64,000 nucleotides of DNA from Henricia sp. BOLD:AAB3569 (GCA_037783545.1 JBBELK010000096.1:1116001-1180000), one strand, 5' to 3'; counted from the first letter of the stretch, positions 1 through 12,427 are shown. Program-made: numbers and translations. Notes: a model not told the origin generated them from the sequence alone.

Positions 1-190
1 TTAACTTTAAAATACGTTAAGTTGAAAGGACGTAACTGAATTAAGGCAACAGAATTGCCTTTATTTTTTTAAGTTTCCTCAACGAAATATTTTTTTGAGT
101 GTGTATCTAACAGACAGCGCACTTCGCTTCCCTGTAGTTCCACTGTTGCTTCTAGGCAAGTTCCAACGGCTTTTCTTAAGATTGAGCCTG
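1..190 (-). pseudogene. Possible retroviral-type protease remnant
   Basis: On the minus strand, just past the Gag stop, a short stretch reads VELQGSEVRCLLDTHS (about 143-96). This resembles the strand preceding a retroviral aspartic protease active site, but the expected DTG/DSG triad reads D-T-H. Frames close soon after. The position, directly downstream of Gag, is right for a protease or pol region. The match is short, so this is a suggestion only. I see nothing else in these bases. Confidence 0.25.
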
Positions 191-244
191 TGTCCACACT
201 GAAATTGTTCAAACCTGCAGTCTGGCTCGCGACTACAGGTCGTG

Positions 245-1203
245 CTAGTTTAAAGGCCCTTCATTCTTTGAGGATTGCTTCTTTACAAATTCGGGGCAAT
301 CTCGACGGAGATGCTTCACAGACCCGCAAGTCCAGCAACGTCTTTCACCCGTGTTGCTCTTGGTGTAACTGACAGCATCTTTCTTACGTTCCAAAGCTTG
401 TCCGGCGGCTGCAAGTAAGGCTTCTATTTGCTTCTGCTGCCTTGCAATGACATCTTCTTGCCGCTTGATGATGTCTACCTCAACAGGCGTTTCATGCGAG
501 ACGGCCATCTTTGGTGGTTTTGTGGTCACCTGCGGTGTCGACCCATACCATTTCATAGCTCTATCTCTAACTTCAAAGAATGTGAGATCAGGCATTTCGG
601 TATTTAGTCGCCTAATCTCTCGCTTCATTCCTGTGTCGTCCACTGCCTCTGAAAATCTGCCTTTTAGCGCTGATTCTCTTCCTGGTCTGAACGATTCATC
701 AAGTTCGATGATTCGATCATACAACTCCACCAACTTCAGGGAGCAAGACACGAGGTCGGCGTCACCTTGGAGTAAAACCTATGCTGAAGCGAGGGCAGAT
801 CATCTCCGTCTCCAAAAACTCTGAGGAGAACTCTGTATATCTCTGCCGGATTCTTCCTGACATCTTCACCTCTCCCCATGATTTCCTGGCGAGCTTTTCC
901 ACGAAGGTGCTCTAGGATACAGGCAGAAACCTCATCTCCTGAGATCGTACGGGACTGTATGTACGACTTCATGTCAGATACCCACTCGTTTATGCTGGAC
1001 TCGCCATCCTTTTGCGGTTTGTCGCGGAATTTGTCCATCTTGCTGCTGGGCAATACCACAACATGCTTCTGCTTGGCGGGGTTTCCTGCTTGGCAAGCAG
1101 CCTCAAACATCTCGTCTTGGTCTTTTACAACAGTCCTTAGCTTCTCTAGCTCAGCAGCCAACATAGCAATTTCATCGCTACTAGACTTATCACCTGTTGC
1201 CAT
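245..1203 (-). pseudogene. gag: Retrotransposon Gag with CCHC zinc knuckle, frameshifted
   Basis: Minus-strand Gag-like protein of an LTR retrotransposon. The likely start is the ATG at 1203-1201 (MATGDKSS), rather than an earlier Met that would add an unrelated hydrophobic stretch. The N-terminal part has a heptad-like helix (LAAELEKLRTVV) and a capsid-like region (INEWVSDMKSY, ACILEHLRGKARQEI, RVFGDGDDLPSLQHRFYS). Reading then jumps frame near 740-770 and continues in a second frame to 245. That part ends in a zinc knuckle, CWTCGSVKHLRRDC (CX2CX4HX4C), typical of retroelement nucleocapsids. The frame break makes this copy inactive unless it is an assembly error. The element runs toward the left edge of the window. 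Confidence 0.75.
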
Positions 1204-1454
1204 TATGCATACACAAGTACAATACAGCAAAGAAACTAATATGGTCACAGCATGCATTGAGTGAAAATTATATGTATTATTATTGCTACTTTTACTACAA
1301 CGATGCACGCTGGAAGCACAGTACTTTCATGTTTCCATTAGAGTTCCATACCAAGTCCGTTGATGGCTTGAGACGATGACAGGAATGTTCAACACCACAG
1401 TACAGAAACTTCAGCTCCCATCACTGAGGGACTCTCGATACGCGATCTCAGCAC

Positions 1455-1473
1455 AATCCCACTTCTGACACCC
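1455..1473 (-). promoter_or_regulatory. Primer binding site, tRNA-Leu type
   Basis: The + strand reads AATCCCACTTCTGACACC and then C. The first 18 bases equal the 3' end of eukaryotic tRNA-Leu(CAG) before its final A. Read on the minus strand this is a primer binding site with its first base changed (G for T). It lies about 250 bases 5' of the gag start, and the two bases immediately 5' of it are CA, as at the end of an LTR. Confidence 0.6.
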
Positions 1474-1860
1474 TGTGAGACTCGGGTGAGGTTGGACATC
1501 AAGTGAATAAAAGGAAATACGTCGACACCCATCGTGAAGTTCTTTAATTGTGCCCTTTTTTTTTTTATTGAGATCAGTGACTTGGCCCTCGCACAACCTG
1601 GCTACCGTAGCTGATTAGGGTCAACATCACAATTCAGTGTTGTAAATTGGCTGTAACACAGCAAAAACTGCAGAAAATTACGTCTAAAAATGACTCGGGC
1701 CGCGACGAACGTCTTTCGACAAAGTTGCAAAATGGCGGCATAATCGACTAGACAACACGTGACAAAACATTATGGGAGCACACTTCTACTGCAATTTTGG
1801 TCACAAAAGCCAGGCATCAACAGCCTACAGGGTATCTGGGCCAAAAACTATCACTTAATA
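1474..1860 (-). mobile_element. 5' LTR candidate of the gag element (outer end unresolved)
   Basis: The LTR should begin at 1474-1475 (CA on the minus strand), next to the primer binding site, and extend rightwards. An AATAAA-like site occurs on the minus strand near 1564-1570. The partner LTR lies outside the window, so the right boundary cannot be set; 1860 is a guess. There is no gene in 1600-2249. Confidence 0.3.
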
Positions 1861-2249
1861 CAAGTGAATAATTTCTATCAATATAACTACTAATTCTGCA
1901 AAGTTACAAGGGAAATTCCATCTACCATCGGTAACTATGGAAACCGCTTGACGCCTCAACAACATGCTTCAATATACGGAAGCCCATAACTGACAATTAG
2001 CTTAAACACTACGTACGCCCATTACAAAATTTTGCCGGCAATAGTTTTACAAACATTTCACCCGATTTCAGCCGCAATTTTTGCCACAACATTTCCTGGC
2101 ACTTTTGCGCAATTTTGCCGGGAAATTTTTCCGGGATATTTTCTAGGACCTTTGTTGAAACTTTCGCTGTGATATCTGTTTCGACTTTACTGACTTTTGG
2201 GAACGTTTTGCAGGACATATAAAAAGTTACCAAAATGATAACAAAAAAA

Positions 2250-2376
2250 GGGTACGAGTTGACTCGGGTACGAGTTGTCCCGGGTACGAGTTGTCCCGGG
2301 TACGAGTTGTCTCGGGTACGAGTTGTCTCGGGTACGAGTTGTCCCGGGTTCGAGTTGTCCCGGGTACGAGTTGTCT
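2250..2376. repeat. 16-bp minisatellite, GGGTACGAGTTGTCCC type
   Basis: Eight head-to-tail copies of a 16-bp unit (GGGTACGAGTTGTCYC) with few substitutions. The GAGTTG core and 16-bp period are shared with the arms of the foldback element at 30768-31548. The following 2377-2839 holds no gene I can support. Confidence 0.9.
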
Positions 2377-2839
2377 AGTATTCTTTATAATCTATTAAAC
2401 AAAATGTGAGGAAAAAATGTCATGATTTTACTAAGGAAAAACTTAGAATTTTTCAGAGTTGTCTCATATAGGTTTAGTCCGATCCGTGCACGGTAATCTT
2501 TCAGCTGGAGTGACAAATTATTTCCCCGGCACGGTTGCCGGTTGCATAGCCACATTAATCCTGCAATAAGCACGCACACAAATCAAGTTTACGCGGCCAC
2601 GGCTATTTATCACGCACGGAAACCTACAAAACAATTCCGAAAAAAATAAACACCTACGTAACTGTCAAAAACTGTGTACTAAATGGTCCAAATTGTATTT
2701 TGGCCTGAACATTGCGTATTCTTCTGAAATCGGTGTTTTCCTGGAAAGTCCCGACGTTTTTCCATACGGTCGTGCACATTTCAAAATCACTTCCGCCCAT
2801 GGTTTGGAGTTTAGTCTGGCGCCGTCTCACTTACGTTAC

Positions 2840-3830
2840 CCCAGACAGCAAACTTACGTTAGCCCAACGTTGGATCAACGTCAGTAATTGACGAAGAAAC
2901 GTTGGACCAACGTTAGCCTTGTGACGTTTTCCAACGTAAACTTGCACTTCCGAATAACGTTGGCACAACGTTGTTTATAAGTTGGCGTTAACGTTGGACA
3001 AACGTCTTATTGACGTCTTATCAACGTCTTTGTGGGGTCGTATGCAAAGCAAAAATACGTATTTTTCTGACGTCCCCTATACATTACTTATACATTACTT
3101 ATACATATTCATTGATACTTATACATTACTTATACATATTCATTGATACTCATACACTACTGATACACTACTGATACACTACTCATACACTACCACTATG
3201 CGCCACAAAAACCTGTACCCTGTAACCCATGGTTGGCACACACCTACTAACCGAATACCAAATTTAATTCTAATCACTCGCCACTTTGAGTTTGTTCATC
3301 CCCGACAATTGCCAATTTGCCTATTATCAAGCAACAAATCATTTACAAAAATCAAAACAACTGCCAAAACTGAAGCAAATTAGCTTTTTTACACGGTAAA
3401 TCTGGTTACGACCACTTTATGACGCACGACTCGAAAACGACTTAAAAAAGACGTCTTTAACACGTCGTCTTTAACACGTCGTGCCGTTAACGTCCGGTTG
3501 CCGTCAGAATAGCGACGCAAGCATGACGTAAATTGTTGTCCCTAAACCCACGTTAATTCGACGCAGTGTGTCGACGACGTACTGACGTAATGTGATAACC
3601 TTTAAATGACGTCTTACCGACGTTATATATGACACCTTATTGACGTCAAATATTGACGTTAAAGTAACATCATATTGACCAAATGTCTAACTTAATGCCG
3701 ACGTATAGCAAATACGGAAATCGCCGGCCCATATCTGACGTCGTACCGACGTCGTACCGACGTTGTACACCGACGGGCGACGTTCGCCGACCTTTGCCGA
3801 CGTCGGTGCAACGTATGCTTGCTGTCTGGG
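2840..3830. mobile_element. Non-autonomous DNA element with CCCAGACAGCAA inverted ends
   Basis: The left end CCCAGACAGCAAACTTACGT and the inverse of the right end, CCCAGACAGCAAGCATACGT, match at all but two positions over 21 bases. Both subterminal zones are packed with short palindromic words: AACGTTGG on the left, CGACGT on the right. The middle (about 3060-3200) holds AT-rich tandem units of the type ATACACTACTG. There is no transposase ORF. No convincing target-site duplication was found, so the superfamily is not assigned. Confidence 0.7.
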
Positions 3831-3884
3831 ACCCTGCCGATCTTTTCTACAGGCCTTGCTCGTCTATAGGTTCTTTATGTCTGT

Positions 3885-4146
3885 GGTAGCCATCGTGTTT
3901 GTGCGCGGAAGCATGGCGCCACCAACGTTGACAAGTGCCTCATTCGCTAACGCGCTCACGGCCAGTGAACGTTGCGCGCGAGATCGACCGCGGTGGGCAG
4001 CGTGTTTGTGCGCGGAAGCATGGCGCCACCAACGTTGACACGTGTCTCATTCATAAACGAGTTCTTGAACTGTCCACGTCGCGCGTATCGCTAGCCATCG
4101 TGTTTGCGCGCTATAACATAGCGCCACCAACGGTGACGCATGTCTG
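3885..4146. repeat. Three direct repeats of about 50-60 bp
   Basis: A unit with GTGTTTGTGCGCGGAAGC followed by ATGGCGCCACCAACGTTGAC occurs at about 3895, 3998 and, more diverged, 4098. Unique-looking spacers separate the copies. Short ORFs across the region change frame and are not believable genes. Nothing is recognised in 4147-4413. Confidence 0.6.
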
Positions 4147-4413
4147 ATGACGAGCGGTTGCTGGTGGGCCTATTGCGGCGCGGGCTAACGAGGCGCGTCC
4201 TGAAATACACGCAGGTCTTTAAATGAATCTTTGCACGTCAAAGTTGTTGGTGTGCGACGCCTGACGTGCTACGGCAGGCTACCGTGGAGTGTAGGATAAT
4301 TGCCCCGCGCAGCACGGCAAATAGCATGAGTGCACACACGTGTACGTTCGGGTGGTTACACAAGGTGGCTATACGGGGCGGGGACCTGTCTAAGTCCCCA
4401 AAGTTTGGGACGT

Positions 4414-5234
4414 TTAAAGGAACACGTTGCCTTCGGGTTGCGCTTTATTGGGCGTTTTTGGGCTATTACAAGCGTTTGAAGTATAATGAGCACGATCTGA
4501 AAGATGTTTAAAAAGTAGAATATAATGATCCACACAAACGTGCCTTAGAAATGCTTCAATTTTGCGTAATTTCTCGAAGCAGCACGCTCCGCCATTTATG
4601 GGAGTCAAAATCTTGACTCCCATAAATGGCGGGAAATTATATTAGTCTTATTTCCAGTCGCAGCTGTTGAAATACTTCTGAACAATTATTTCATTAAAAA
4701 ATTTCGTATTATCATCAGTTTTTTTAATTCGTGTCTACAATAACCATTGGGTATAAATCATCCAAGTCCTTTCTATCGATTTGTCCCATGACAATATTCT
4801 TACCCTGAATGGCGAGGTTTTCGTTTTTTCTTTTTTGACGCGTCTGCTGTGTTCTTATGACGATCCATTTTTTGACAGCCAGTCGGTGTGTGTGTTTACA
4901 TTTCACACATGTCTCGGGAGGCGGAAAATGGTATGGCACCTTGCGTTCATCTGATAGGTTTACCTGACCACTGGCTACGGCGCCAGCCTAACTCCTGTTC
5001 GTCGCTGCATTGTGCCCACGTACTACCCGGACGATCGTATTGACGGCTTGAAATACGTATACATTTCGCGGGACATGTAGTGGGGGTCAGAGGTCAGTGT
5101 TTGTTTTTTTAAATTACCATTCACTAATTATAACACATTAAATGTGTTTTATTGCAAGAACAACTCTTAATAAGTATAAGGAACACCCTCAAACGTGAGA
5201 TTTCGTGAAATCTGAAGGCAACGTGTTCCTTTAA
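4414..5234. mobile_element. TTAA-flanked DNA element, AGGAACACGTTGCCTTC ends
   Basis: TTAA at 4414-4417 and again at 5231-5234 brackets an element with perfect inverted ends AGGAACACGTTGCCTTC. Inside, at about 4588-4632, lies a near-perfect palindrome around GGGAGTCAAAATCTTGACTCCC, the kind of centre seen in fold-back MITEs. A TTAA duplication is known for the piggyBac and Kolobok superfamilies. No transposase is present. A partial second copy lies at 15571-16081. Confidence 0.7.
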
Positions 5235-5283
5235 CAATAGGAACAATATCGTCCGCGATTGCCAAAGACGTCCGCGATGTCGA

Positions 5284-5366
5284 ATCGTGTTCATTTTCGG
5301 AAATAATACCCCGCCCGCCCGCCCGCCCCTCCCCCACACCCCCGCCCCACACCCCCGCCCGCCTGA
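5284..5366. repeat. C-rich low-complexity tract (CCCGCCC/CACACCCC)
   Basis: Runs of CCCGCCCGCCCG and CCCCCACACCCC lie immediately at the left breakpoint of the segmental duplication. A shorter tract of the same kind sits at the internal junction near 12470. Confidence 0.8.
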
Positions 5367-5980
5367 GTTGGAAAACGTCTACAAACGGCGTTGTCTCCAT
5401 GTGATTGAGAGCCCCGTTTTGATTGAGCCTAGTTTTGACTGAGAACCTCCATTTGAACTCTTACTTTGGTATAACCGAGTGCAAACACGTTGATATTCCA
5501 TTAGTGCCCCATCATGAGCGTGCTTTCGTTATGACTAATGGTCTGCCAAAACTTAGAAAATTGTAATCAATCACACATAATTCATCTCATGAAATCTAAA
5601 AATCAAATTAACCGCAGCAAAACAACTTTTGAGCGATAGACCGACACTCTCAGTACCAAATCAAAACGAGAAAAGATTGGAATATATTTTATATAATCAA
5701 TCTTTCTGCATTTGTGTCGTTGCAAATTACCGGGAAACAAGTCACATTCAGTGCATCATTGTTCACTCGTGTGGTGGCCGTTCACTTCAAAACACTTTCC
5801 GCGCAGACTCGGACGTTTTTCTGGAGTAATTATGGATTTTACTTTCCGTCCTTAGCCTAAACATACTTTCGCATGCGGCTAGAACCATCTGTACTGTACA
5901 TTATGAAATTACATGAGTGTACTAGGGGATAACTTAGTACACTGCGGAGTTCTGTCGATTTTATAAACCAGAACAGTCTC

Positions 5981-5989
5981 TATATATAA
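5981..5989 (+). promoter_or_regulatory. TATA box, first-exon copy 1
   Basis: TATATATAA lies 63 bases upstream of the signal-peptide ATG at 6044. A start site about 30 bases downstream would leave a short 5' leader. The same spacing is kept in the duplicate (13099-13107). Confidence 0.5.
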
Positions 5990-6043
5990 TTCGTGCTTCG
6001 TAAAAACTCCGGGGAGGAACGTATCACCAGCGACCGTGGCAAA

Positions 6044-6134
6044 ATGTACCGGGACGGCACGGGTGACCGATGGGTGTCTCTCCTGCTTGTGTGCCTCAAA
6101 GTTTTTATAGTTTTTGCGTTGTCAACTCCAACGG
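6044..6134 (+). CDS. Signal-peptide first exon, copy 1
   Basis: The ATG opens 30 codons plus one base and ends at a consensus donor, G|GTAAGC. The peptide starts MYRDGTGDRW, has a hydrophobic core (VSLLLVCLKVFIVFALS), then STPT. This is a textbook signal peptide with an interrupting lysine. The exon ends in phase 1, the entry phase of all nine SRCR exons. The ATG at 6044 is preferred over an upstream in-frame GTG because of the TATA box and the signal-peptide shape. The reading frame runs on past the donor, but those codons are intronic. It is identical to the exon at 13162-13252, so it may be an alternative or redundant first exon. Linkage to the SRCR exons is inferred. Confidence 0.6.
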
Positions 6135-6686
6135 GTAAGCTAAAACACCCTGTATTTTTTTTTTTCAAATTATTTACTTGTTTTTGTAGTTTTTATAGTC
6201 AGAAGTAGAGGTTGGTGGTCACAACCTGGCAGGCTGAATCGATTTTTTTTTCGATTTTCTTTCTAACGTAACATTTACAATATACAATGAGATTCACATG
6301 GTGCTACCGTAAACCCATACACACGTTAACATTTACAAATAAGGAAAAGCGCGAAAAATCAACTGAATACACAATCCGAACGCAGAGCACAATTCAAAGA
6401 TATGCAGATAAACATTTGCACTGTCAGTGTGAATTGTTTAGTGTGTGCATCAATGTGAACGGTTTACCAATATCATATCGGCATTTGAACGGTTTACCGT
6501 TATTATATCCGTATTTGTAACCCATATTCGTACATTTTCGAAACTTGTGTACACATGTATTTTCTGATTTGCAGGCTCATAACTACGGAAATTGAAAAAT
6601 CCTTTTTCGTTTTATTTACACTCTAAAAACAGATTGGTTAAAAAAACTACCAATCTAATTGGTTGACCCCATATTGGTTGTTTCCA

Positions 6687-7690
6687 ACCAATATATTGGT
6701 TAACTAGTGACCAATACGTTGGTTGTTTAGCAACCAATGACATTGGTTGAGTAATAAACCAATCCTTTAACCAATACATTGGTCAATTCTGACCAATATG
6801 TTGGTTGTCCAGCAACCAGTCACATTGGTTGATCAATAAACCAATCCTTTAACCAATACATTGGTCAATTCTGACCAATATGTTGGTTGTCAAGCAACCA
6901 ATGGCATTGGTTGAGTAATAAACCAATCCTTTAACCAATACATTGGTCAATTCTGACCAATATGTTGGTTGTCCAACAACCAATCACATTGGTTGAGTAA
7001 TAAACCAATCCTTTAACCAATACATTGGTCAATTGTGACCAATATGTTGGTTGTCCAACAACCAATCACATTGGTTGAGTAATAAACCAATCCTTTAACC
7101 AATACATTGGTCAATAACGACCAATATGTTGGTTGTCCAGCAACCAGTCACATTGGTTGAGTAATAAACCAATCCTTTAACCAATACATTGGTCAATAGT
7201 GACCAATATGTTGGTTGTCCAGCAACCAATCACATTGGTTGATCAATAAACCAATCCTTTAACCAATACATTGGTCAATTCTGACCAATATGTTGGCTGT
7301 CCAGCAACCAATGGCATTGGTTGAGTAATAAACCAATCCTTTAACCAATACATTGGTCAATTGTGACCAATATGTTGGTTGTCCAACAACCAATCACATA
7401 TTGGTTGAGTAATAAACCAATCCTTTAACCAATACATTGGTCAATAACGACCAATATGTTGGTTGTCCAGCAACCAGTCACATTGGTTGAGTAATAAACC
7501 AATCCTTTAACCAATACATTGGTCAATAGTGACCAATATGTTGGTTGTCCAGCAACCAATCACATTGGTTGGGCAATAAACCAATCCTTTAACCAATACA
7601 TTGGTCAATACGACCAATATGTTGGCTGTCCAGCAACCAATCAAATTGGTTGAGCGATAAATCAATCCTTTAACCAATATATTAGTGACC
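6687..7690. repeat. 82-bp tandem array (left arm of the AACCAAT element)
   Basis: About twelve copies with a strict 82-bp period. For example, AACCAATACATTGG starts at 6769, 6851, 6933, 7015 and so on. Each unit holds several inverted pairs of CCAAT and ATTGG. The array decays to the right, and isolated words continue to about 8140. Short ORFs across it are by-products. Confidence 0.9.
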
Positions 7691-8149
7691 AATATATTGG
7701 TTGTCCAGCAAACAATCATATTGGTTGAGCAATGATGAGCAATTTGTTTAATACATAGGCGAAATGACGGTGACCAATTAATGTTGGTTATCCGGCAGTC
7801 AATCATTGTTTTAGTCATTAACCATTGATTTAAACTTTTGTGATTGGTTGTAAAACAACCAGTCACATTATTCACAATTTGTGACCAACTAGGCTAGATT
7901 CATTATCAGATATCAAGCAGCCTTTCAGCAATTAACCAATCTCCAATGGTTGACATTAGAATTGTGGCACAATCACATTGGTTCAGATATTAACCATCGT
8001 TATATTGGTAATTGGTTCACACATGAGCCAATCTTCAATTGGTTTCAACCAATACCTAATTGGTGCAGAGCTCTGTTAGGCTGATTGTCCGGTAACCAAT
8101 CACATATTGGTTCAACTATCAACCAATCCTTGTTGGTTGCCTACAGTAT

Positions 8150-10660
8150 AGGACCGATTCCACTATTTTGGGGGAGGTCACTGGTGCAAGATGATCCATT
8201 CCAAAGAGAAGTAGAACATAATTGTATATTCAAACTTTGTCATGCAATATCAAGGAATTGAAATTATTGAAATTTCAGTCCTATTATTTTGTCAAAGATT
8301 TTAAGCATTATAGCCTTTATTTACTCATTTCTTAATGCATTTGGAATGACCCTGTATGAAAGTGGAATTACCATGAGCCACGAGGAGCGCTTCATGCTGT
8401 GGTCAGCATTTTTACTGCATGCAGTAGTTTCAAACGGTCAAACACTAGTCAAACTGTTACCTTCGATCCTCTACAATCCGCTGCTTTCTTGCATCCGTTG
8501 TCAGTTTCCTCTGCTTTTCACCCGCTTTTCAGGTAGGATATATGTTTACATTTTATTTTGTATCAACTTGGACAAAAGTAGTTATTGTATAAATTATCTG
8601 TGTATCTTCCGAATAGTGTGGTCTAAAATTCACCGTTTTGTAGAGGTTTTGAAATGAGAGCACGAAACCGATAGAATAATGGGAGAAGCTTTTGGTATAT
8701 TCATCCCACATAAATGGATATTTGAGAAAGATAAGCGATGTTAAGTTGTAATTTAGTGAGTTTTTACTTTGAGGACAGTTCTGACTTTTTCAAAGTTGCA
8801 TGGCATTTACAAAGTACATGTAAATACATTATAATATGGGACGTCCATACAGTACGCACTTTGTATATTCATCCATGGTATATGCATGGGTATGTACAGT
8901 GGTCAGTGCAATCCCCCTCCAAGGACGGCCACCGTGTGCATGCTGTGTGGAGGCTCATGACCAGTTCTTGGCATGGGGTCCTGGTTAGCCTTGAATTTTA
9001 TAGCAGTGCAAACTGCAGTATTTGTGTATCAACTTCCACAGTAATGTCATGAGACAGTTTACACTATATGCCTGTGAAGCAATCTTCCCTGCATATTTTA
9101 ACGTGTTTTTGTTGTTGTTGTTCATTTCATAATTATTGCGTATCTCAGATTGACGTGGACTTCGATCTCTTTTCGGGGAACAGGCTGACACTCGAGGTAC
9201 ATGTAGCAGATAATGGACTTCCATGAGCTAGACTGCTGTAATGACACAGCTGTGCGTCTTGTAGCAGATTTGAATAAACAACATGGAACAGAATGATGAT
9301 GCAGAAGAGGATATGGATGCCGACTATACTCCCTATTCCCAGGTTAGTTTTGCTCTACTTTTTTTGCACAGTATTTTTTAAAACATGACAGAGGTGGTTC
9401 GATTTTTAAAAATAATGTTGACATTCACCGTGCACCTTCGGTAGGTGACCATCCTAGCGCCAGTGGATTCATAAGAATTGGTCAGAGTTGACATTACACA
9501 GAAAAGACTGATAGAAGCCCAGGTTGTATGTTTTATATTAGACTGGAACTTCTCAGAAGAGGGGTCTCTCGAGAGGTACTACAGCAGTGCACTTGCCAGA
9601 CATTGCTTTAAGGAAATTCGCCATTTATTTTGGTGTGACCAATATCTAGTGATATGTTATTAATGCACTCCTATTTATTATTCCTTGATTGCTTCTTTGC
9701 AGAGGACATTATACTACATGTGTAACACAAAGAACAGAGTCTACCTCGAAGGAAAAAAGGTGGAAGCTAGCCAAGCATAGTGGAAAAACGGAGAGCCTTC
9801 ATTGCACTGAAGGTAATTGGTACCATTGAAGATACTTTGGTTTTTGAGGTTTTGGAAACAAAATGTATGCGACATGTTAAATGCCGCCAGTTAGCATAGA
9901 CAGGGTTGGCAGTCACACACATCAATCTGCATGGAAAACTTGCGGTAGGATACTGTATCTGATAGTCCAGATGTAAGGAAAAGAGGACCCAATTATAGCA
10001 GTTAATATGCTTTGCAAGTTTGTGATATTTTACATTGTGTGAGCCTGCTGACTGAAAACTTACACCTATGTCAACAGTTTAACAATTCCGAGTTTCAAAT
10101 TTGCTAACATATATGAACCTTGCTTTTCAGCGTGGAGCCGACTTTGCTGGCTATATCCAGGTGAGGGACGAGGAATGCAGAAATCGGGAAGTGACTAGGC
10201 AGCTACAGGTCCTCATTCTTAGGAAACACAATGCTGGATGCCAAGGAATTGTTTGTTTGTATTAAACAGTCAGGTTATCTATAAAGTGAATTATCTTGTG
10301 AAGGCAAGAAAAGCCATCATCATGTTTGCCTATTACTATTTCTTAAGGAACAATAACGTAATCAGGATACAACAAATTAATATAAAAAAACAGAGTGACG
10401 CAATAACGTTTGTTTACAAACACAGCTAGCGCCAATCAAATATGCATGTAACAGCAGTGACGCTCCAGACGCTTGCGTCTTTTTAAAAATTGTAATATTA
10501 AATTAAATGTCCACTCCATGCATGCAGTACAGAGATAAATAATAATCATCTTTTCAACTCTGCAGCTGTACTGTATAGTATGTGAATCCATGCTCGGTGT
10601 CCATTTTAAATGTATATGCAGCGACATTCTTTAAGATAAAACATGTACAGGATGAACCCC
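8150..10660. other. Unique middle of the AACCAAT element, exon-like fragments
   Basis: This 2.5-kb AT-rich stretch is not made of the AACCAAT words. It contains short open pieces next to splice-like signals. An ATG at about 9282 opens MEQNDDAEEDMDADYTPYSQ and meets CAG|GTTAGT. Possible acceptors occur near 9702 (TTTGCAG) and 10130 (TTTTCAG), the latter before RGADFAGYIQVRDEE. I could not chain them into one open frame without stops. They may be remains of a captured host gene or an old transposase gene, or chance. The 122-codon ORF at 8289-8657 has no recognisable motif. Confidence 0.25.
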
Positions 10661-10734
10661 AGCAATTATGTTGGTCTATATTAAATCATGTTGTTCTGTA
10701 AACAAATTAAACCAAACCACTTGCCTAGCAACTT

Positions 10735-11560
10735 TAACCAATAATATTGGTCATTTCAGCCATTACAATTGGTTAATGTTGACAATTTTTTGGTCTTTTG
10801 AAGCAATATATTTGGTTATCTTTAACAAATATATTGGTTGTCTTGACCAATATGAAATGGTTAGTATTCTAACCAATATGTATTGGCTGGGAATTTAACC
10901 AATCAAGATTGGTTATGGATTGGTTAAAACGTTAACCGATCTAGATTGGTTAAATAAACAACCAAGACATGTTGGTCAATATTCCAACCAATATGGATTG
11001 GTCAACTAAACAACCAAGACATGTTGGTTAGTATTCTAACCAATATGGATTGGTCAACTAAACAACCAAGACATGTTGGTTAGTATTCTAACCAATATGG
11101 ATTGGTTAAATAAACAACCAAGACATGTTGGTTAATATTCCAACCAATATGGATTGGTTAAATAAACAACTAAACAACCAAGACATGTTGGTTAGTATTC
11201 TAACCAATATGGATTGGTTAAATAAACAACCAAGACATGTTGGTTAATATTCTAACCAATATGGATTGGTTAAATAAACAACCAAGACATGTTGGTTAAT
11301 ATTTCAACCAATATGGATTGGTCAACTAAACAACCAAGACTTGTTGGTTAGTATTCTAACCAATATGGATTGGTTAAATATACAACCAAGGGATGTTGGT
11401 TAATATCGTAACCAATATGGATTGGTCAACTAAACAACCAAGACATGTTGGTTAGTATTCTAACCGATATGGATTGGTCAAATAAACAACCAAGAGATGT
11501 TGGTTAGTATTCTAACCAATATGGATTGGTTGAAAAAGTAAACCATATCAGATTGGTTAT
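10735..11560. repeat. 52-bp tandem array (right arm of the AACCAAT element)
   Basis: About a dozen 52-bp units (AACCAATATGGATTGGTTAA, then ATAAACAACCAAGACATG) run from about 10935 to 11530, preceded by degenerate copies. Unit length and sequence differ from the left arm, although both are built from the same inverted CCAAT words. Confidence 0.9.
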
Positions 11561-12427
11561 TTTAACCAATAGATTGGTTGGACACATATCTACCAACCAC
11601 ATTGGTTGAATTTGACCAATATATTGGTTAATTCAACCAATCTGTTTTTAGAGTGTACATTTATTTTCCAAGGGCGATCTGCTTTTCAAGGGCGATCGAC
11701 CCTGAAAACCGATAAATAGTATATTATCTGCATCACTCCATTCACGTCTCGGGCTCCAGTCCCTATGATTGAGGACTGGGTAAGAAAAGCTTTGCGAGTA
11801 GAGACTGGAGCTCGAGTACGCAATGAGTGCAAATGAAGGGGCGGGCGGGCGGGGAGAAAAAAAAAGGGAGTCCAACTTACCTCCTTTATTTTTTTTACAC
11901 GTATACCTGCCCCATACTTACGCTCCTTACACCTTCTTCTCAGTTAAAATCTCTGACTGATAGTTGCCGTCGCCCTCTAACGTTTAGGAGTGGTGCAAAT
12001 AGCCTACATGTATACGCAAACAGCAAAACTGGGCGCAATAGGGTGATGCGGAAAGGGGGTGTGTGACAAATAAAACATGTTCTATGAATGGTCCTTCGAG
12101 GGATTTGCCGCTAAACGAACGGATTAACCGTGATTGACTGGGAATGATGAGAGGATACGCATTATGCCGTATGCCTGCCGTTCTGCTTTCAAATACGCTA
12201 CGTTATACATGTACAAAAGTACATGTTATTTTCGACCCTGCTTTACTGAGATGACACTTGGAACTTATTGAAAGTTCAATACAAAACATTTTCATGAATG
12301 GTTTATTTCGAGCTACAAACACCACTACTTAATTGTGTAATCAAAGAACTCGAATCTTCCACAGACATTGAATATAAACATTTGAGGTGGATTAGAACGC
12401 ACAAGATGCTCTCAGTTGACCTGATAT

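Larger units (their letters stand above)
6619..11655. mobile_element. 5-kb AACCAAT-array DNA element, TA target site
   Basis: Perfect 21-bp inverted ends (CACTCTAAAAACAGATTGGT plus one base) are flanked by TA at 6617-6618 and 11656-11657. The empty site is preserved at 13736-13737 in the duplicate segment, where a single TA joins the same flanks. This proves the boundaries and the 2-bp duplication. A TA target is typical of Tc1/mariner-like elements. The left 1.1 kb is an 82-bp tandem array, the right 0.7 kb a 52-bp array, both built from AACCAAT/ATTGGTT words. More scattered copies flank a roughly 2.5-kb unique middle. No transposase was recognised. Confidence 0.9.

Noticed and set aside
2009..2233. 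74-codon minus ORF
   Set aside because: Built from degenerate AAATTTTGCC-type repeats; no domain.
6687..7690. CRISPR-like appearance of regularly spaced repeats
   Set aside because: The context is eukaryotic, the units are contiguous 82-bp tandem copies without unique spacers, and there are no cas genes.
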